Part shown: piece by piece, positions 42,142-50,946 of the stretch
Position numbering within the stretch: the stretch's first letter is position 1
Layout: each line of letters starts with the position of its first letter
Assembly: GCF_000986785.1 (NCBI RefSeq)
Contig: NZ_LAYY01000012.1
Span: 1 to 64,000 of the forward strand
DNA from: Mesobacillus campisalis
GTDB taxonomy: Bacteria; Bacillota; Bacilli; Bacillales; Cytobacillaceae
Direction: 5' to 3'
DNA length: 64,000 bases
The notes under the pieces: generated by a model
What the model saw: the letters and a program-made list of their open reading frames with translations, nothing else
The model's database searches: none
Told to the model about the DNA's origin: nothing
Position numbers and translations under genes: made by a program

Positions 42142-43080
42142 TTAGGACCCCATAACCTGTCCCCCGTTAACATGGAGTGTTTGTCCTGTCACAAATCGGG
42201 AATCATCGGAAGCCAGATAGACAAAGGTAGGCGCCATTTCGAATGGCTGGCCCTGGCGCTGCATAGGATTTCCTGGGAGCGGGACCTGATCTGCCGAAAA
42301 ACTCGATGGGATAAGCGGCGTCCAGAACTTTCCGGGAGCAACGGCATTGACGCGTATCCCTTTATCCACCAGGCTCCTTGCCAGGGCCCGGGTAAAGCCG
42401 ACATTGGCCGCCTTGGTAGCTGTGTAGTCAATCAGCTGTTCATTGCCGTAAAAGGCGACCACAGAGGCTGTATTGATGATTGAACTGCCTGCCTTTAAGT
42501 ATGGCAATGCGGCCCTTGTGGTGTAAAAATGGGAATAGATATTCACTTTGAACGTATCATCAAACTGTTCATCGGTAATATCCAGCAAGCTTAGCTGCTG
42601 GAATTGGATGCCAACATGGTTGCATAAAACATTCAGCTTGCCGAAGGCCTTGATACTTTCTTCGACAATCAAGCTGCACTGGTGCTTATCCCGCAAGTCA
42701 CCGGGAAGCAGCAGACAGCGCTGCCCCAGCTCTTCAATCCTCGTTTTCGTCCGGTTGGCGTCTTCATGTTCATCCAGATAGGAAATCGCGACATCTGCTC
42801 CCTCTTTTGCGAAAGCAATCGCTGCTGCTGCTCCAATGCCGCTGTCCCCTCCCGTAATCAGAGCGACCTTTCCTTTAAGCTTGCCGCTGCCCTGATATTG
42901 CGGATTTTCAACAATGGGCCTTGGCTCCATCAGCCTTTCAATACCCGGTTGGCGGTACTGGCGCTGTTCCGGGACAGTCAGCGGTATTTCTTCGTATTGC
43001 GTAATCTTTCCATAATGGGGATACAGCGGATAGTCTTCCCCGTTCGGCTTTTTTGATTGTGGCGTCTGATTTTCTGCCAT
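42142..43080 (-). CDS. short-chain dehydrogenase with N-terminal extension (YhdF-like)
   Basis: The 312-aa SDR has a 50-residue N-terminal extension ([19 protein letters not shown]...[20 protein letters not shown]) typical of the general-stress YhdF/YhxC/YhxD group. The Rossmann motif is TGGDSGIG, the NNAG position reads CNHVG (unusual), Ser lies 13 residues before the catalytic Tyr, and the Tyr/Lys pair is YTATK. The [10 protein letters not shown]-terminus is conserved. An AGGAGG site precedes the ATG. In B. subtilis, relatives belong to the general-stress regulon; no sigma-B promoter was confirmed here. Confidence 0.85.
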   Translation of the reverse strand: MAENQTPQSKKPNGEDYPLYPHYGKITQYEEIPLTVPEQRQYRQPGIERLMEPRPIVENPQYQGSGKLKGKVALITGGDSGIGAAAAIAFAKEGADVAISYLDEHEDANRTKTRIEELGQRCLLLPGDLRDKHQCSLIVEESIKAFGKLNVLCNHVGIQFQQLSLLDITDEQFDDTFKVNIYSHFYTTRAALPYLKAGSSIINTASVVAFYGNEQLIDYTATKAANVGFTRALARSLVDKGIRVNAVAPGKFWTPLIPSSFSADQVPLPGNPMQRQGQPFEMAPTFVYLASDDSRFVTGQTLHVNGGQVMGS

Positions 43081-43235
43081 GGGTATCCTCCTGAAAAAAG
43101 ACTTCCGGATACATTATGATAGGCTCCAATTTCTCGTGCCTGGCCCCGGGTTCTTAGCAGAAGAAGACTATGCAAGTTCCTTTCATGCTGTTTGTGCATA
43201 CCCTGATGGAAAAAGAGGTTAAGGAGGAAATATGA

Positions 43236-43406
43236 ATGCACGACCAGAACAATTCCGGAGCAGAATTATTACTGCTGCCGCAAACTGACGAGAAAGAGCT
43301 GGTGCTCTATAATGACAATCCTTATAGCTATGAAATGTCGAAAATCGGTCCAAGGCCGCCCTATTATGCCCATCCGCGGTACGAGAAGGAATATCCGGTG
43401 ATTTAA
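43236..43406 (+). CDS. 56-aa protein, unknown
   Basis: ATG 43236 follows GGAGG with 8-nt spacing and gives 56 aa (MHDQNNSGAELLLLPQTDEKELVLYNDNP... IGPRPPYYAHPRYEKEYPVI), rich in Tyr and Pro at its C-terminus. The product is small and hydrophilic; no family is recognised. A nearby ATG in another frame would make only 18 codons. It is divergent from the SDR gene. Confidence 0.55.
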   Translation: MHDQNNSGAELLLLPQTDEKELVLYNDNPYSYEMSKIGPRPPYYAHPRYEKEYPVI

Positions 43407-43470
43407 TAAAAAGTGGAAGCTGCCAGATTGTTCACAATATGGACACCGTTTTATTGATAAATTTAAATAA

Positions 43471-43553
43471 TTGATGCAATAATCGAAAAAATGAAGCAAA
43501 AAACCAAATGTTTGATGCAAAAAACTAAATAATTGATGCAATAACTCCAATTG
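43471..43553. repeat. four degenerate 21-bp tandem repeats (TTGATGCAA core)
   Basis: Units beginning TTGATGCAATAA, (a)TGAAGCAAAAAA, TTGATGCAAAAAA and TTGATGCAATAA start at 43471, 43492, 43512 and 43533, so the period is 20-21 bp. In-frame stops exclude coding on the plus strand. They lie in the gap before the htpG terminator. Confidence 0.75.
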
Positions 43554-43641
43554 ACCTTGCTGCCCTCCCAAAAATTGCCGCAACTACCCTCCTATTTGCA
43601 GAAATCAACCTGGAAATTAAAAAAACTTCCCCAAACCAAGC

Positions 43642-43668
43642 AAAAAACCTGCCGCGTTTCGGCAGGTT
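43642..43668 (-). terminator. terminator of htpG
   Basis: AACCTGCCG-loop-CGGCAGGTT with T run on the minus strand, eight bp past the stop. Confidence 0.85.
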
Positions 43669-43675
43669 CTTGTTT

Positions 43676-45553
43676 TTAAACCATCACTTTGCAAATATCG
43701 TTGGTGAATTCAACAGGATCCTGGATTGGCAGGCCTTCAATAAGCAATGCCTGGTTGTATAGCAGATTGGTATAAAGAGAGAGTTTGTCCTTATCCTTTT
43801 CATGTGCGCTCTTCAGCGATTGGAACACTTCGTGATTTACGTTGATTTCAAGAACTTTCTCCGCCTTGATGTTCTGGTTGTCCGGCATGGATTGAAGGAT
43901 CTTTTCCATTTCGATGGTAATCTCACCGTCTGATGACAGGCAGACTGGATGAGACTTAAGACGTTTCGACGCCCGTACATCTTTCACCTTGCCTTCCAGC
44001 AATTCTTTCATCGCAACAAATAGTTCCTTATTTTCATCCTGTTCGCTGTTATCGGAAGTTTCCTCCTCTGGATCAAGTCCAAGGTCGCCGCTCGAAACGG
44101 ACTTGAATTCCTTTTCTTTGTAGGTCATCAGCATGCGGATGGCGAATTCATCGATTTCATCGGTGAAATAAAGAAGTTCGTATCCCTTTTCGGTTACCAG
44201 TTCAGCCTGCGGCAGCTTATCAATTCGTTCAACGGATTCCCCGGATGCATAATAAATGTATTTTTGATCTTCCGGCATTCTTGAAACATATTCATCAAGT
44301 GTGACCAGTTTCTTTTCCTTGGAAGAGTAGAACAGGAGCAAATCCTGCAGTGTGTCTTTGTTGGCGCCGAAATCGCTGTATACGCCATATTTCAGCTGTC
44401 GGCCGAATGCCTCAAAGAATTTCTCATACTTATCGCGCTCATTCTTAAGCAGGCTTTGCAGCTCGCTTTTGATTTTCTTGGTGATGTTCTTGGCAATCAG
44501 CTTCAGCTGGCGGTCGTGCTGCAGCATCTCCCGCGAAATATTGAGTGACAGGTCTTCGGAGTCGACCAGTCCCTTGACGAAACTGAAATAATCCGGAAGC
44601 AGGTCGGCGCATTTGTTCATAATCAGCACGCCGTTTGAATAAAGCTCAAGCCCTTTTTCATATTCCTTCGAGTAAAAATCAAAGGGGGTTTTTTCAGGTA
44701 TGAACAAAATCGCATTATAGCGGATCGTGCCGTCAACAGAAATGTGGATGTGCTTTAAAGGCTTGTCGAACCCATAATGCTTTTCACTGTAAAAGGAGCT
44801 ATAGTCCTCGTCGGTCAGCTCATTCTTGTTTTTACGCCAAATCGGCACCATGCTATTTATTGTTTCTTCCTCGGTGTATTGCTCGTAATCTCCCTCGGTG
44901 CCTTCCTTCGGACGTGAGGAAGTGACATCCATTTTGATTGGGTAGCGAATGAAGTCGGAGTATTTTTTGATAATCTGCTTGAGGCGGTATTCCTCCAGAT
45001 ATTCATCATAAGACTCGTCTTCGGTGTTTTCCTTCAGCTTAAGGGTGATTTCTGTTCCGACACTTTCTTTGTCAGCAGGAACAATGATATAGCCGTCTGC
45101 TCCTTCGCTTTCCCATTTGTAAGCCTGCTCGCTGTTCAATGCTTTGCTGACAACCGTAACGACATCGGCAACCATGAACGCGGCATAGAAACCCACGCCA
45201 AACTGGCCGATGATGTCATGCCCGTCCCTAAGCTCATTTTCCTTTTTGAACGCAAGGGAACCACTTTTGGCGATGATGCCAAGATTGTTTTCGAGTTCTT
45301 CTTTGGTCATTCCGATTCCTGTATCGATGATTTTCAGGGTTCTGCTTTCTTTGTCAGGCACCACTTTTATGTAATAGTCTTCTTGATTAAAGGTCAGCGA
45401 GTCATCTGTCAGCGCTTTGTAGTAGATTTTATCAATGGCATCGCTGGAATTGGAAATTAGTTCACGCAAAAACACTTCGCGCTGTGAATAGATCGAGTTG
45501 ATCATCATCTCCAATAGCCGTTTGGATTCGGCCTGAAACTGGACTTTTTCCAT
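43676..45553 (-). CDS. htpG: molecular chaperone HtpG (Hsp90)
   Basis: The 625-aa protein is full-length HtpG. It has the GHKL ATP-binding N-terminus ([37 protein letters not shown]), the middle domain with the catalytic Arg segment, and the C-terminal dimerisation domain. It is the bacterial Hsp90 that refolds client proteins in the cytoplasm with DnaK. GAAAGGAGAAAT precedes the ATG. Upstream lies a perfect CIRCE operator (45600-45626), so heat-shock control through HrcA is expected, unlike in B. subtilis where htpG is outside the HrcA regulon. Confidence 0.97.
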   Translation of the reverse strand: MEKVQFQAESKRLLEMMINSIYSQREVFLRELISNSSDAIDKIYYKALTDDSLTFNQEDYYIKVVPDKESRTLKIIDTGIGMTKEELENNLGIIAKSGSLAFKKENELRDGHDIIGQFGVGFYAAFMVADVVTVVSKALNSEQAYKWESEGADGYIIVPADKESVGTEITLKLKENTEDESYDEYLEEYRLKQIIKKYSDFIRYPIKMDVTSSRPKEGTEGDYEQYTEEETINSMVPIWRKNKNELTDEDYSSFYSEKHYGFDKPLKHIHISVDGTIRYNAILFIPEKTPFDFYSKEYEKGLELYSNGVLIMNKCADLLPDYFSFVKGLVDSEDLSLNISREMLQHDRQLKLIAKNITKKIKSELQSLLKNERDKYEKFFEAFGRQLKYGVYSDFGANKDTLQDLLLFYSSKEKKLVTLDEYVSRMPEDQKYIYYASGESVERIDKLPQAELVTEKGYELLYFTDEIDEFAIRMLMTYKEKEFKSVSSGDLGLDPEEETSDNSEQDENKELFVAMKELLEGKVKDVRASKRLKSHPVCLSSDGEITIEMEKILQSMPDNQNIKAEKVLEINVNHEVFQSLKSAHEKDKDKLSLYTNLLYNQALLIEGLPIQDPVEFTNDICKVMV

Positions 45554-45599
45554 GAGGGATTTCTCCTTTCACTTACTATATTGGTCTAGTTTTTTACAA

Positions 45600-45626
45600 T
45601 TAGCACTCATTAGGCAAGAGTGCTAA
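45600..45626 (-). promoter_or_regulatory. CIRCE operator (HrcA binding site) upstream of htpG
   Basis: TTAGCACTC-N9-GAGTGCTAA is an exact match to CIRCE. It lies about 47 bp upstream of the htpG start. A TTGACA at 45664-45659, with an 18-bp spacer to TATTTA, would place it just downstream of the transcription start, as usual for CIRCE. Confidence 0.92.
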
Positions 45627-45697
45627 TTGTATTTTAAATATCATAAAATCCTGCCTCTTGTCAATATGGGTGGACATGTGCACACGTCCAAATTCTT

Positions 45698-47044
45698 TTA
45701 TTCTTTATTTAATCGAACCCAGGCACTGGTTAGGACCATTGCGACAATGGCCGGCACGAGCCAGCCCAGCCCTTCTTCGTAAAGCGGCAAATACTCCTTA
45801 TAAAACGACAGAATGCTGGAAAGCCAGCTGAAATAAGGGATTTCCAGCAAGTCGCAAAGTGTCTTGAATCCATCAATCACACTGACAATCAAGGTGGCAG
45901 CGGTCGTGGCTGCATAGACCAGCCGGGCATTCCTGAAGAGCCCCGACAATAGCGCCAGGAAAATAAGGGCAATGGCCGGCGGATACAAGAACATGAGTAC
46001 GGGGATGGAAATAGTAATGATCTTCGCTAATCCGAAATTGGCGATCACAAAGGAAATCAAGGCAAACAGATAGACAAATACCGAATAACTCCATTTAGGG
46101 AATATAGAGTGAAAATATTTGCCGCAGGCGGTTGCCAGCCCAATTGCTGTTGTCAGGCAGGCCAAAATGATCAGGATGGACAGCATCAGGATTCCAAACG
46201 GTCCAAAGTAAAAGGATGCTGCTTCGCTAAGTACAGGACCTCCAGTTTCGTGCAATCCAAATCTTTCGGTGCTTGTCGCGCCGAGATAGGCAATGCCAAC
46301 ATAGATGATTCCCAAAAATAAGATGGCGATCATGCCGGACTTCACCGTAGAGGTGACAATTCCCTGCCTTGTCTTCACACCCATTGAAGCAATTGTCTGG
46401 ATGACGAGGATGCCAAACACGAGCGAAGCCAAAGCGTCCATGGTATTATATCCCTCAAGAAACCCTGTCAAAAAAGGTTTTGCTGCATAGGCGCCCTGGG
46501 GGTCCCCGATGCTTCCAAGCGGCTGGATGACGGCGAAGCTCAATAATACAATCAATAATAGCAAAATAGCAGGAGCGAGAATCTTTCCGACATGGTCGAC
46601 AATGCTTGCAGGATGAAGCGAAAGCCAAAGCACTGTACCAAAAAACAGGAGGGTGAACAAAAATAAAGAGCTTCCGCCTGCACTGTTTTGTGAAGAAAGT
46701 AATGGAATAATGCCTACTTCATAGGCAACTGCAGCGGTCCTGGGTGCCGCAAAAAGCGGCCCGATGGTCAAATAAAGCAAGGACGTAAAAATGAGTCCAT
46801 AAACAGGATGCACTTTGCCGGCCAAATCCTGAAGACTTTTGCTGCCGGAAAACCCGATTGCAAGGATTCCCAACAGCGGCAGACCGATGCCGGTTACCAA
46901 AAATCCGCCTATTGCGAACCATACATTGTCGCCGGAATACTGGCCAAGCGCAGCAGGAAAAATCAGGTTGCCGGCTCCAAAGAACAAAGCAAACAGCATC
47001 ACCCCAATGACGATGTGCTGTGAAAATGATAAATGGTTTTTCAT
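45698..47044 (-). CDS. brnQ: branched-chain amino acid:cation symporter (BrnQ/LIVCS)
   Basis: The 448-aa membrane protein (about 12 helices) carries the BrnQ signature at its N-terminus: IGVMLFALFFGAGNLIFPAALGQ, followed by PLLGILAIGFSGS and YLTIGPLFAAPRTAAVAYEVG. The central LEGYNTMDALASLVFGILVIQ block is also diagnostic. BrnQ takes up Leu, Ile and Val with Na+ or H+. The GGAGGA site supports the ATG. A second close BrnQ paralogue sits 6 kb to the right. It shares its upstream region with the divergent MBL hydrolase gene. Confidence 0.9.
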   Translation of the reverse strand: MKNHLSFSQHIVIGVMLFALFFGAGNLIFPAALGQYSGDNVWFAIGGFLVTGIGLPLLGILAIGFSGSKSLQDLAGKVHPVYGLIFTSLLYLTIGPLFAAPRTAAVAYEVGIIPLLSSQNSAGGSSLFLFTLLFFGTVLWLSLHPASIVDHVGKILAPAILLLLIVLLSFAVIQPLGSIGDPQGAYAAKPFLTGFLEGYNTMDALASLVFGILVIQTIASMGVKTRQGIVTSTVKSGMIAILFLGIIYVGIAYLGATSTERFGLHETGGPVLSEAASFYFGPFGILMLSILIILACLTTAIGLATACGKYFHSIFPKWSYSVFVYLFALISFVIANFGLAKIITISIPVLMFLYPPAIALIFLALLSGLFRNARLVYAATTAATLIVSVIDGFKTLCDLLEIPYFSWLSSILSFYKEYLPLYEEGLGWLVPAIVAMVLTSAWVRLNKE

Positions 47045-47188
47045 TTAGAAATCCTCCAGGAATACAATGGAAATTGCAAGAAAATTTAAACGAAGAAAAG
47101 CACAAAGTTTATCTTAACCCTAATAGACAACAAAAATCAACAGGCTGTTTGAATTGTTTAATAGTCTGAATGTTTTAATAACACTTCA

Positions 47189-47204
47189 AATTTCTTTTGA
47201 AATT
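47189..47204 (+). promoter_or_regulatory. palindrome in the MBL hydrolase promoter spacer
   Basis: AATTTC-TTTT-GAAATT is a 6-bp palindrome lying between TTCAAA and TATGAT (17-bp spacer), a sigma-A-like promoter for the plus-strand gene. It resembles but does not match the CodY box. Confidence 0.35.
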
Positions 47205-47240
47205 ACTTATGATACAATTAATACTTTTACATGAGAAAGG

Positions 47241-48083
47241 ATGATAAGGATATTGAACCTATCCGACTCCATACACGTAATCCGCGTAGCCATTCCGACC
47301 CCAACACTATGGCCGCATACTTCAACAAACTGCTATTTAATCGGGAATAGGCATGAGAGCATCCTGGTTGATGCCGGTTATGACCAGGATGAAACAAAGA
47401 ACGAACTGGAAAAAGCCATTAAAAACCATTCCCTTGCAAGACCAAAAGCGATTATCCTTACTCATTACCATCGCGACCATGCTCCCGGAGTCCGCCAGTT
47501 AACGGAATGGTCCGCCCATGTCTATTGTCATACGATGGAAGAAGAGAAAATAAGGGAAGCCATTGGACCAAAAATGGAACTTTCCTTCCTGAAGGATGGG
47601 GATTTGCTCAATGTGGCTGGACTTAATGTGGAAATTCTTCATGCCCCTGGCCATACAAAGGGGCATTTGAACCTGTATCTTCCCGAATTGGAACTGCTGC
47701 TTGCCGGGGACAATCTTGTTGGTGAAGGGACTACGTGGATTGGCCGGCCGGATGGAGATATGGCAGCCTATATGGACAGCCTTAGAAAAGCAAAACAGCT
47801 TAAGCTCTCCAAAGTCGGACCTGGACACGGCGAGTGGATCATGCAGCCTTATAAACACATTGACTTCGTGCTCGACAGGCGTACATCTCGGGAAAAGCAA
47901 ATCATGGAGCTGCTGAAAGTGCATCTTCAACTTGATGCGGACACACTTACGAAACTGATTTATGACGGGAAGATCCATGAAAGCATTTTTGAAGTGGCCA
48001 AAAGAACGACGGAAGCACATCTTGAGAAATTGCTGATCGAAGGGAAAGTGTCATTTAAGGAACCCGTCTATCTTCTCAGGTAA
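47241..48083 (+). CDS. metallo-beta-lactamase fold hydrolase
   Basis: The 280-aa protein has the HxHxDH zinc motif at residues 75-80 (THYHRDH), then HAPGHTKGH, and the catalytic Asp in LAGDN, so it binds zinc in the MBL fold. The following GEGTTWIGRPDGDM... and the C-terminal about 70-aa winged-helix-like region (ELLKVHLQLDADTLTKLIYDGKIHESIFEVAKRTTEAHLEKL) resemble the glyoxalase-II/LACTB2-like hydrolases with RNase or thioesterase activity. It starts near AAAGGATGATAAGG; ATG 47241 or a slightly downstream TTG are possible. Substrate unknown. It is followed by the DUF2533 gene, probably in one unit. Confidence 0.82.
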   Translation: MIRILNLSDSIHVIRVAIPTPTLWPHTSTNCYLIGNRHESILVDAGYDQDETKNELEKAIKNHSLARPKAIILTHYHRDHAPGVRQLTEWSAHVYCHTMEEEKIREAIGPKMELSFLKDGDLLNVAGLNVEILHAPGHTKGHLNLYLPELELLLAGDNLVGEGTTWIGRPDGDMAAYMDSLRKAKQLKLSKVGPGHGEWIMQPYKHIDFVLDRRTSREKQIMELLKVHLQLDADTLTKLIYDGKIHESIFEVAKRTTEAHLEKLLIEGKVSFKEPVYLLR

Positions 48084-48149
48084 CATGCAAAATGAATTGA
48101 CAGGTATGGTACGATAAAGACAAGTAAGTATCAGCATAGGAGTGGGAAT

Positions 48150-48416
48150 ATGAGCGTACATAAAGAGCTGGCTCAGCATGCCGAAAAGATGAATGGAATT
48201 TATAAAACCTATCTGCAGTTTGACCAGCAGCGGGAAGTGTATATCGAAGAAGCAGTCCAGCTTTGTAAACAGGGGCTCCCTTTTACAACCAGGAAAATTA
48301 ATGAAGTGACGAATCAAATCAACCGGCTGAATTTGCGGTTTGTTCCGTTTAAAAAGAATGTTACACCAGAAATGGTACAGGAGTATGTGGAGAAAATAAA
48401 AAATAAAGACGCCTGA
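48150..48416 (+). CDS. DUF2533 family protein (YpbS-like)
   Basis: The 88-aa soluble helical protein has the pattern HKELAQHAEKMNGIYKTYLQFDQQREVYIEEAVQLCKQGLPF...KINEVTNQIN...VTPEMVQEYVEKI, matching DUF2533 (YpbS) of Bacillus. GGAGTGGG precedes the ATG. It lies 66 bp after the MBL gene on the same strand. Role unknown; presumed cytoplasmic. Confidence 0.72.
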   Translation: MSVHKELAQHAEKMNGIYKTYLQFDQQREVYIEEAVQLCKQGLPFTTRKINEVTNQINRLNLRFVPFKKNVTPEMVQEYVEKIKNKDA

Positions 48417-48426
48417 ATAACGGCGC

Positions 48427-48478
48427 CATAAGAGACATTCCGATGTGCTTGCAGGCATGGCGAATGTCTCTTCTTATG
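48427..48478. terminator. bidirectional terminator after DUF2533 gene
   Basis: CATAAGAGACATTC and GAATGTCTCTT-TTATG form a 14-bp outer stem between the convergent DUF2533 and Nudix genes. Confidence 0.72.
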
Positions 48479-49115
48479 TTTGTAGCATCGGTTTGCCAGT
48501 CTGGTCATTCAGCAAGCTTTTTAATGACATCAGTGTCGGCCTGACCATAGGCATCCTGCCGGACCGAAAAGCAGACAGCGCCCGATCGGGAGTTATCCAA
48601 AATGCATCAGCAATTTCCCTTCTGTCTGGCTTTGGTTTCTGGCCGGCAGGCAGCCTGGCGAGAAAAAATCGGGTATCGAACCGGATTGGGCTGATTTCCG
48701 GTGTAATAAAATGGCCAAAATAATGCAGGCTATCCAGATTCAGCTTGAGCCTTTCCTTCTTAAGCAGCTCCATAAAAGAGAGTCTCCCGGCGACAAGCTC
48801 TTTTCTGTAAAAGGATACTGCATCTTCACCCATCCTGGCTTCAGAACCATCCTGTTTGTTTACGAGCAAGATCCCCACTTCCTCGAACAGCTCCCTGGCA
48901 GCAGCCACATAATGGCCGATTCCACATGGCGCTGCATCATGAAAACGCAATAGGTGATCGCTGGTTACAATATAATCATCCGCTTCGACTGCTCCTCCTG
49001 GGAATACATAATATCCCGCAAGAAATTTCATCGTCTGCGGCCTCTTTGTCAAGTACACCCTGGAAGTTTCGTCCAGTAAAATTACGGTAGAAGCCGGTCT
49101 TGGAATAGCTATCAC
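48474..49115 (-). CDS. Nudix hydrolase with insertion in the Nudix box
   Basis: The preferred start GTG 49115 has AAAGGTGG 7 nt upstream and gives 213 aa; a longer frame to 49160 is open. The Nudix box is GGAVEADD...(about 20-residue insert)...AAARELFEEVGILL, so the usual GX5EX7REUXEEXGU pattern is split by an insertion as in NUDT19-like CoA diphosphatases. The N-terminal strand IPRPASTVILLDETSRVYLTKRP matches the family. It likely cleaves a nucleoside-diphosphate-linked compound such as an acyl-CoA or ADP-sugar. It reads opposite to the DUF2533 gene. Confidence 0.8.
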   Translation of the reverse strand: MIAIPRPASTVILLDETSRVYLTKRPQTMKFLAGYYVFPGGAVEADDYIVTSDHLLRFHDAAPCGIGHYVAAARELFEEVGILLVNKQDGSEARMGEDAVSFYRKELVAGRLSFMELLKKERLKLNLDSLHYFGHFITPEISPIRFDTRFFLARLPAGQKPKPDRREIADAFWITPDRALSAFRSGRMPMVRPTLMSLKSLLNDQTGKPMLQT

Positions 49116-49224
49116 TACAACGCCACCTTTTTCAATTTTATTATGAGAAAAGAAATCCACCTGTTCTTTTGGTTAAACGGTGGATTAGTATGAACATATT
49201 GGATTGTGCAAATATTTATTCGGG

Positions 49225-49593
49225 CTAGGAAAAATTGTCTTTCAATGCTTTTCGCAGCAGCTGTTCGCACCTGTCGAGATCAGCTTTTACCAGCTTTTTA
49301 TAGGCCTTTGCCTCTTCCTTGTCCGCAATGCTGTAAACAGCGACTTCCTTGTATTTCGATCCGTTTTCCTTGACCTTTTTCCTGCTCAGAATTCCGTCTT
49401 CCGTTAAATCATGCAAGGCTCTGTACACTTCCGAATGCTGAGGTACGAAACCATATGGTTTAAAGGAGGCTTTTAGTTCATCCAGAAGCTGCAAGCCGTA
49501 CCATGGTTCTTTTTCGATGCTTGTAAGCAAATACAGCTTTAAAAAGGCACGCTGTTTGATTAAAAACCCAGTGCTATCTCGTTTTCCTTTCAT
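49225..49593 (-). CDS. rtp: replication terminator protein (RTP), PadR-like winged helix
   Basis: ATG 49593, 8 nt after GGAGG, yields 122 aa, exactly the length of B. subtilis RTP. Conserved stretches are STGFLIKQRAFLKLY, a GFVPQHSEVYRALHDL helix-turn-helix (recognition helix), DGIL, the beta wing (KKVKENGSKYKEVAVY) and the dimerisation helix LDRCEQLLRKALKDNF. Identity is roughly half. The contrahelicase pair Glu30/Tyr33 of B. subtilis corresponds to Glu29/Tyr32. RTP dimers bind Ter sites cooperatively and block the DnaC helicase from one side. Two candidate sites lie in the promoter region upstream. It could be annotated as a PadR regulator by mistake. No partner gene is required. Confidence 0.85.
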   Translation of the reverse strand: MKGKRDSTGFLIKQRAFLKLYLLTSIEKEPWYGLQLLDELKASFKPYGFVPQHSEVYRALHDLTEDGILSRKKVKENGSKYKEVAVYSIADKEEAKAYKKLVKADLDRCEQLLRKALKDNFS

Positions 49594-49666
49594 GACGGCC
49601 ACCTCCACATGAAGTTTGCTATTGAGTTGGGATTATTTCTGCGTAAAAGAAAGAATATTCAATCTT

Positions 49667-49672
49667 ATTATA
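49667..49672 (-). promoter_or_regulatory. -10 element of the rtp promoter
   Basis: TATAAT on the minus strand abuts the first candidate Ter arm (49671-49696), which would then cover the promoter, so RTP binding should repress its own gene as known in B. subtilis. Confidence 0.6.
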
Positions 49673-49696
49673 ACACATTGTGCTAAAAACAAAAAC
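49671..49696 (+). other. candidate Ter site, right-facing arm
   Basis: TAACACATTGTGCTAAAAAC... is one arm of an imperfect inverted pair; 21 of 26 positions match the reverse complement of 49787-49812. It overlaps the rtp promoter, as TerII does in B. subtilis. Confidence 0.5.
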
Positions 49697-49786
49697 TTCC
49701 AAATCCATTTTCTGCTTATGTTGCAGACTATCGTGTGCATTTTTATGTGATTTTGCAGTATTTTGTGCGAGTTAACAAGATTTTTT

Positions 49787-49812
49787 GATTTTGAATTTAG
49801 TACAATGTGGTA
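49787..49812 (-). other. candidate Ter site, left-facing arm
   Basis: On the minus strand it reads TACCACATTGTACTAAATTC..., containing GTACTAAATT, a core shared (from memory) with B. subtilis Ter B-sites (TATGTACTAAAT). It is opposed to the arm at 49671-49696, 90 bp away. Confidence 0.55.
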
Positions 49813-49908
49813 ATTACACAGTAGTAATAATCTTTTCCCTACTCTTTGACAGAGAAACTTCCATATCCTATATCCTACCCAGCCATTAAATGGACTGCTT
49901 TTAACCGC

Positions 49909-49940
49909 AAAAAAAAAGACGGGTTCCAACTTCCCGCCTT
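49909..49940 (-). terminator. terminator of the LLM oxidoreductase gene
   Basis: GGCGGG and CCCGTC arms with a T9 run on the minus strand, immediately after the stop. Confidence 0.75.
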
Positions 49941-49947
49941 TCCTGCG

Positions 49948-50946
49948 TTATGACTTTAAAGCTTCAGCAAGCAATTTATAAGATTTAATTTTATCAGCCA
50001 GCGAATACGTTATCGTAACAATCATCATTTCATCGGCCTGGTAGGCTCGCTTAAGTCCCAGAAGATTTTCTTTTACCTGCTCGGGATTACCGATAATCAA
50101 TTTTTCCTTCAACCTGGCTAGTTCCTGTTTATCCTCTGCTGACAATGTGTAATTCTTGGCCTCTTCGATGGATGGTAGCCCTTTTATTCCGCTCCCCTTC
50201 CCTCTTGACAAAGACCAGATCATAGAGCTTAACGCTATCTCTTCTGCTTTCTCGGAAGTTTCGGCACAAAAAACGGAAACCGTCAAAATCACTTCTGGTG
50301 AGTCTCCTTTTTTTCGCGGCTTAAAACTGTCCCGATATTGCTTAGTGATTTCATGTCCATCTTTCTCGCTCATAAACTGGCCAAATGCATAAGAGAGTCC
50401 ATTTTCCGCCGCAAGAATGGCACTCTTGCTGCCTGTGCCAAGGAGCCAGGGTACAGGCTGAACTTCTGGCAAAGGAGAGGCCGACAGCTTTGCATGGTCG
50501 TTTCCAGATTTATAGTCATTTTCGAGAAAAAGCAGCAAATCCCTGATAAGTTCGGGCATTTTCCAAACCTGCTGCAGAAAATTTTCCGATAGTGCATTGG
50601 CTGCTTCGGCCGATCCCCCTGGTGCCCGGCCGATTCCGATATCAACCCTGGATGGGAAAAGCGTTGCGAGCGTGTTATAGACTTCCGCCACCTTATATGG
50701 CTTGTAATGAGGCAGCAAGACAGCCCCTGGACCGATACGGATTGTATTTGTTTTCGCTCCAATGTATCCCAGGACCACTTCGGGTGCCGAACAGGCCAGT
50801 CCGGGCAGATCATGATGCTCCGCAATCCAGTAACGGGTGTAACCCAAATCTTCCCCTGCCTGAGCCAGTTTAACACAATTCATCAAAGCTTCCCTGGCCG
50901 TTTCATTTCCGGCAATCGGCGCCTGGTCCAAAATGCTGAGCCTCAT
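49948..50946 (-). CDS. LLM class flavin-dependent oxidoreductase
   Basis: The 332-aa protein is a bacterial luciferase-like TIM barrel. Key motifs are [73 protein letters not shown] and WLLGTGSKSAILAAENGLSYAFGQF, all standard for the YvbT/MsnO8-type LLM group. It would use FMNH2 or F420-like flavin; in Firmicutes, FMNH2. Its start overlaps the stop of the DUF3219 gene (ATGA), so it is coupled to that gene. A second LLM protein lies at 56.8 kb. Confidence 0.87.
   Translation of the reverse strand: MRLSILDQAPIAGNETAREALMNCVKLAQAGEDLGYTRYWIAEHHDLPGLACSAPEVVLGYIGAKTNTIRIGPGAVLLPHYKPYKVAEVYNTLATLFPSRVDIGIGRAPGGSAEAANALSENFLQQVWKMPELIRDLLLFLENDYKSGNDHAKLSASPLPEVQPVPWLLGTGSKSAILAAENGLSYAFGQFMSEKDGHEITKQYRDSFKPRKKGDSPEVILTVSVFCAETSEKAEEIALSSMIWSLSRGKGSGIKGLPSIEEAKNYTLSAEDKQELARLKEKLIIGNPEQVKENLLGLKRAYQADEMMIVTITYSLADKIKSYKLLAEALKS

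Larger units (their letters stand above)
49594..49947. other. 354-bp rtp upstream region with no gene
   Basis: The region between rtp and the LLM gene is AT-rich and holds no supported CDS. It carries the rtp binding site and promoter, the two opposed candidate Ter arms, and the terminator of the LLM gene at its right end. Confidence 0.7.

Noticed and set aside
43269-43583. 104-aa minus-strand open frame with LHQ repeats
   Set aside because: The repetitive LLHQ/FLHQ pattern merely translates the 21-bp DNA repeats and overlaps the real 56-aa plus-strand gene; no ribosome site.
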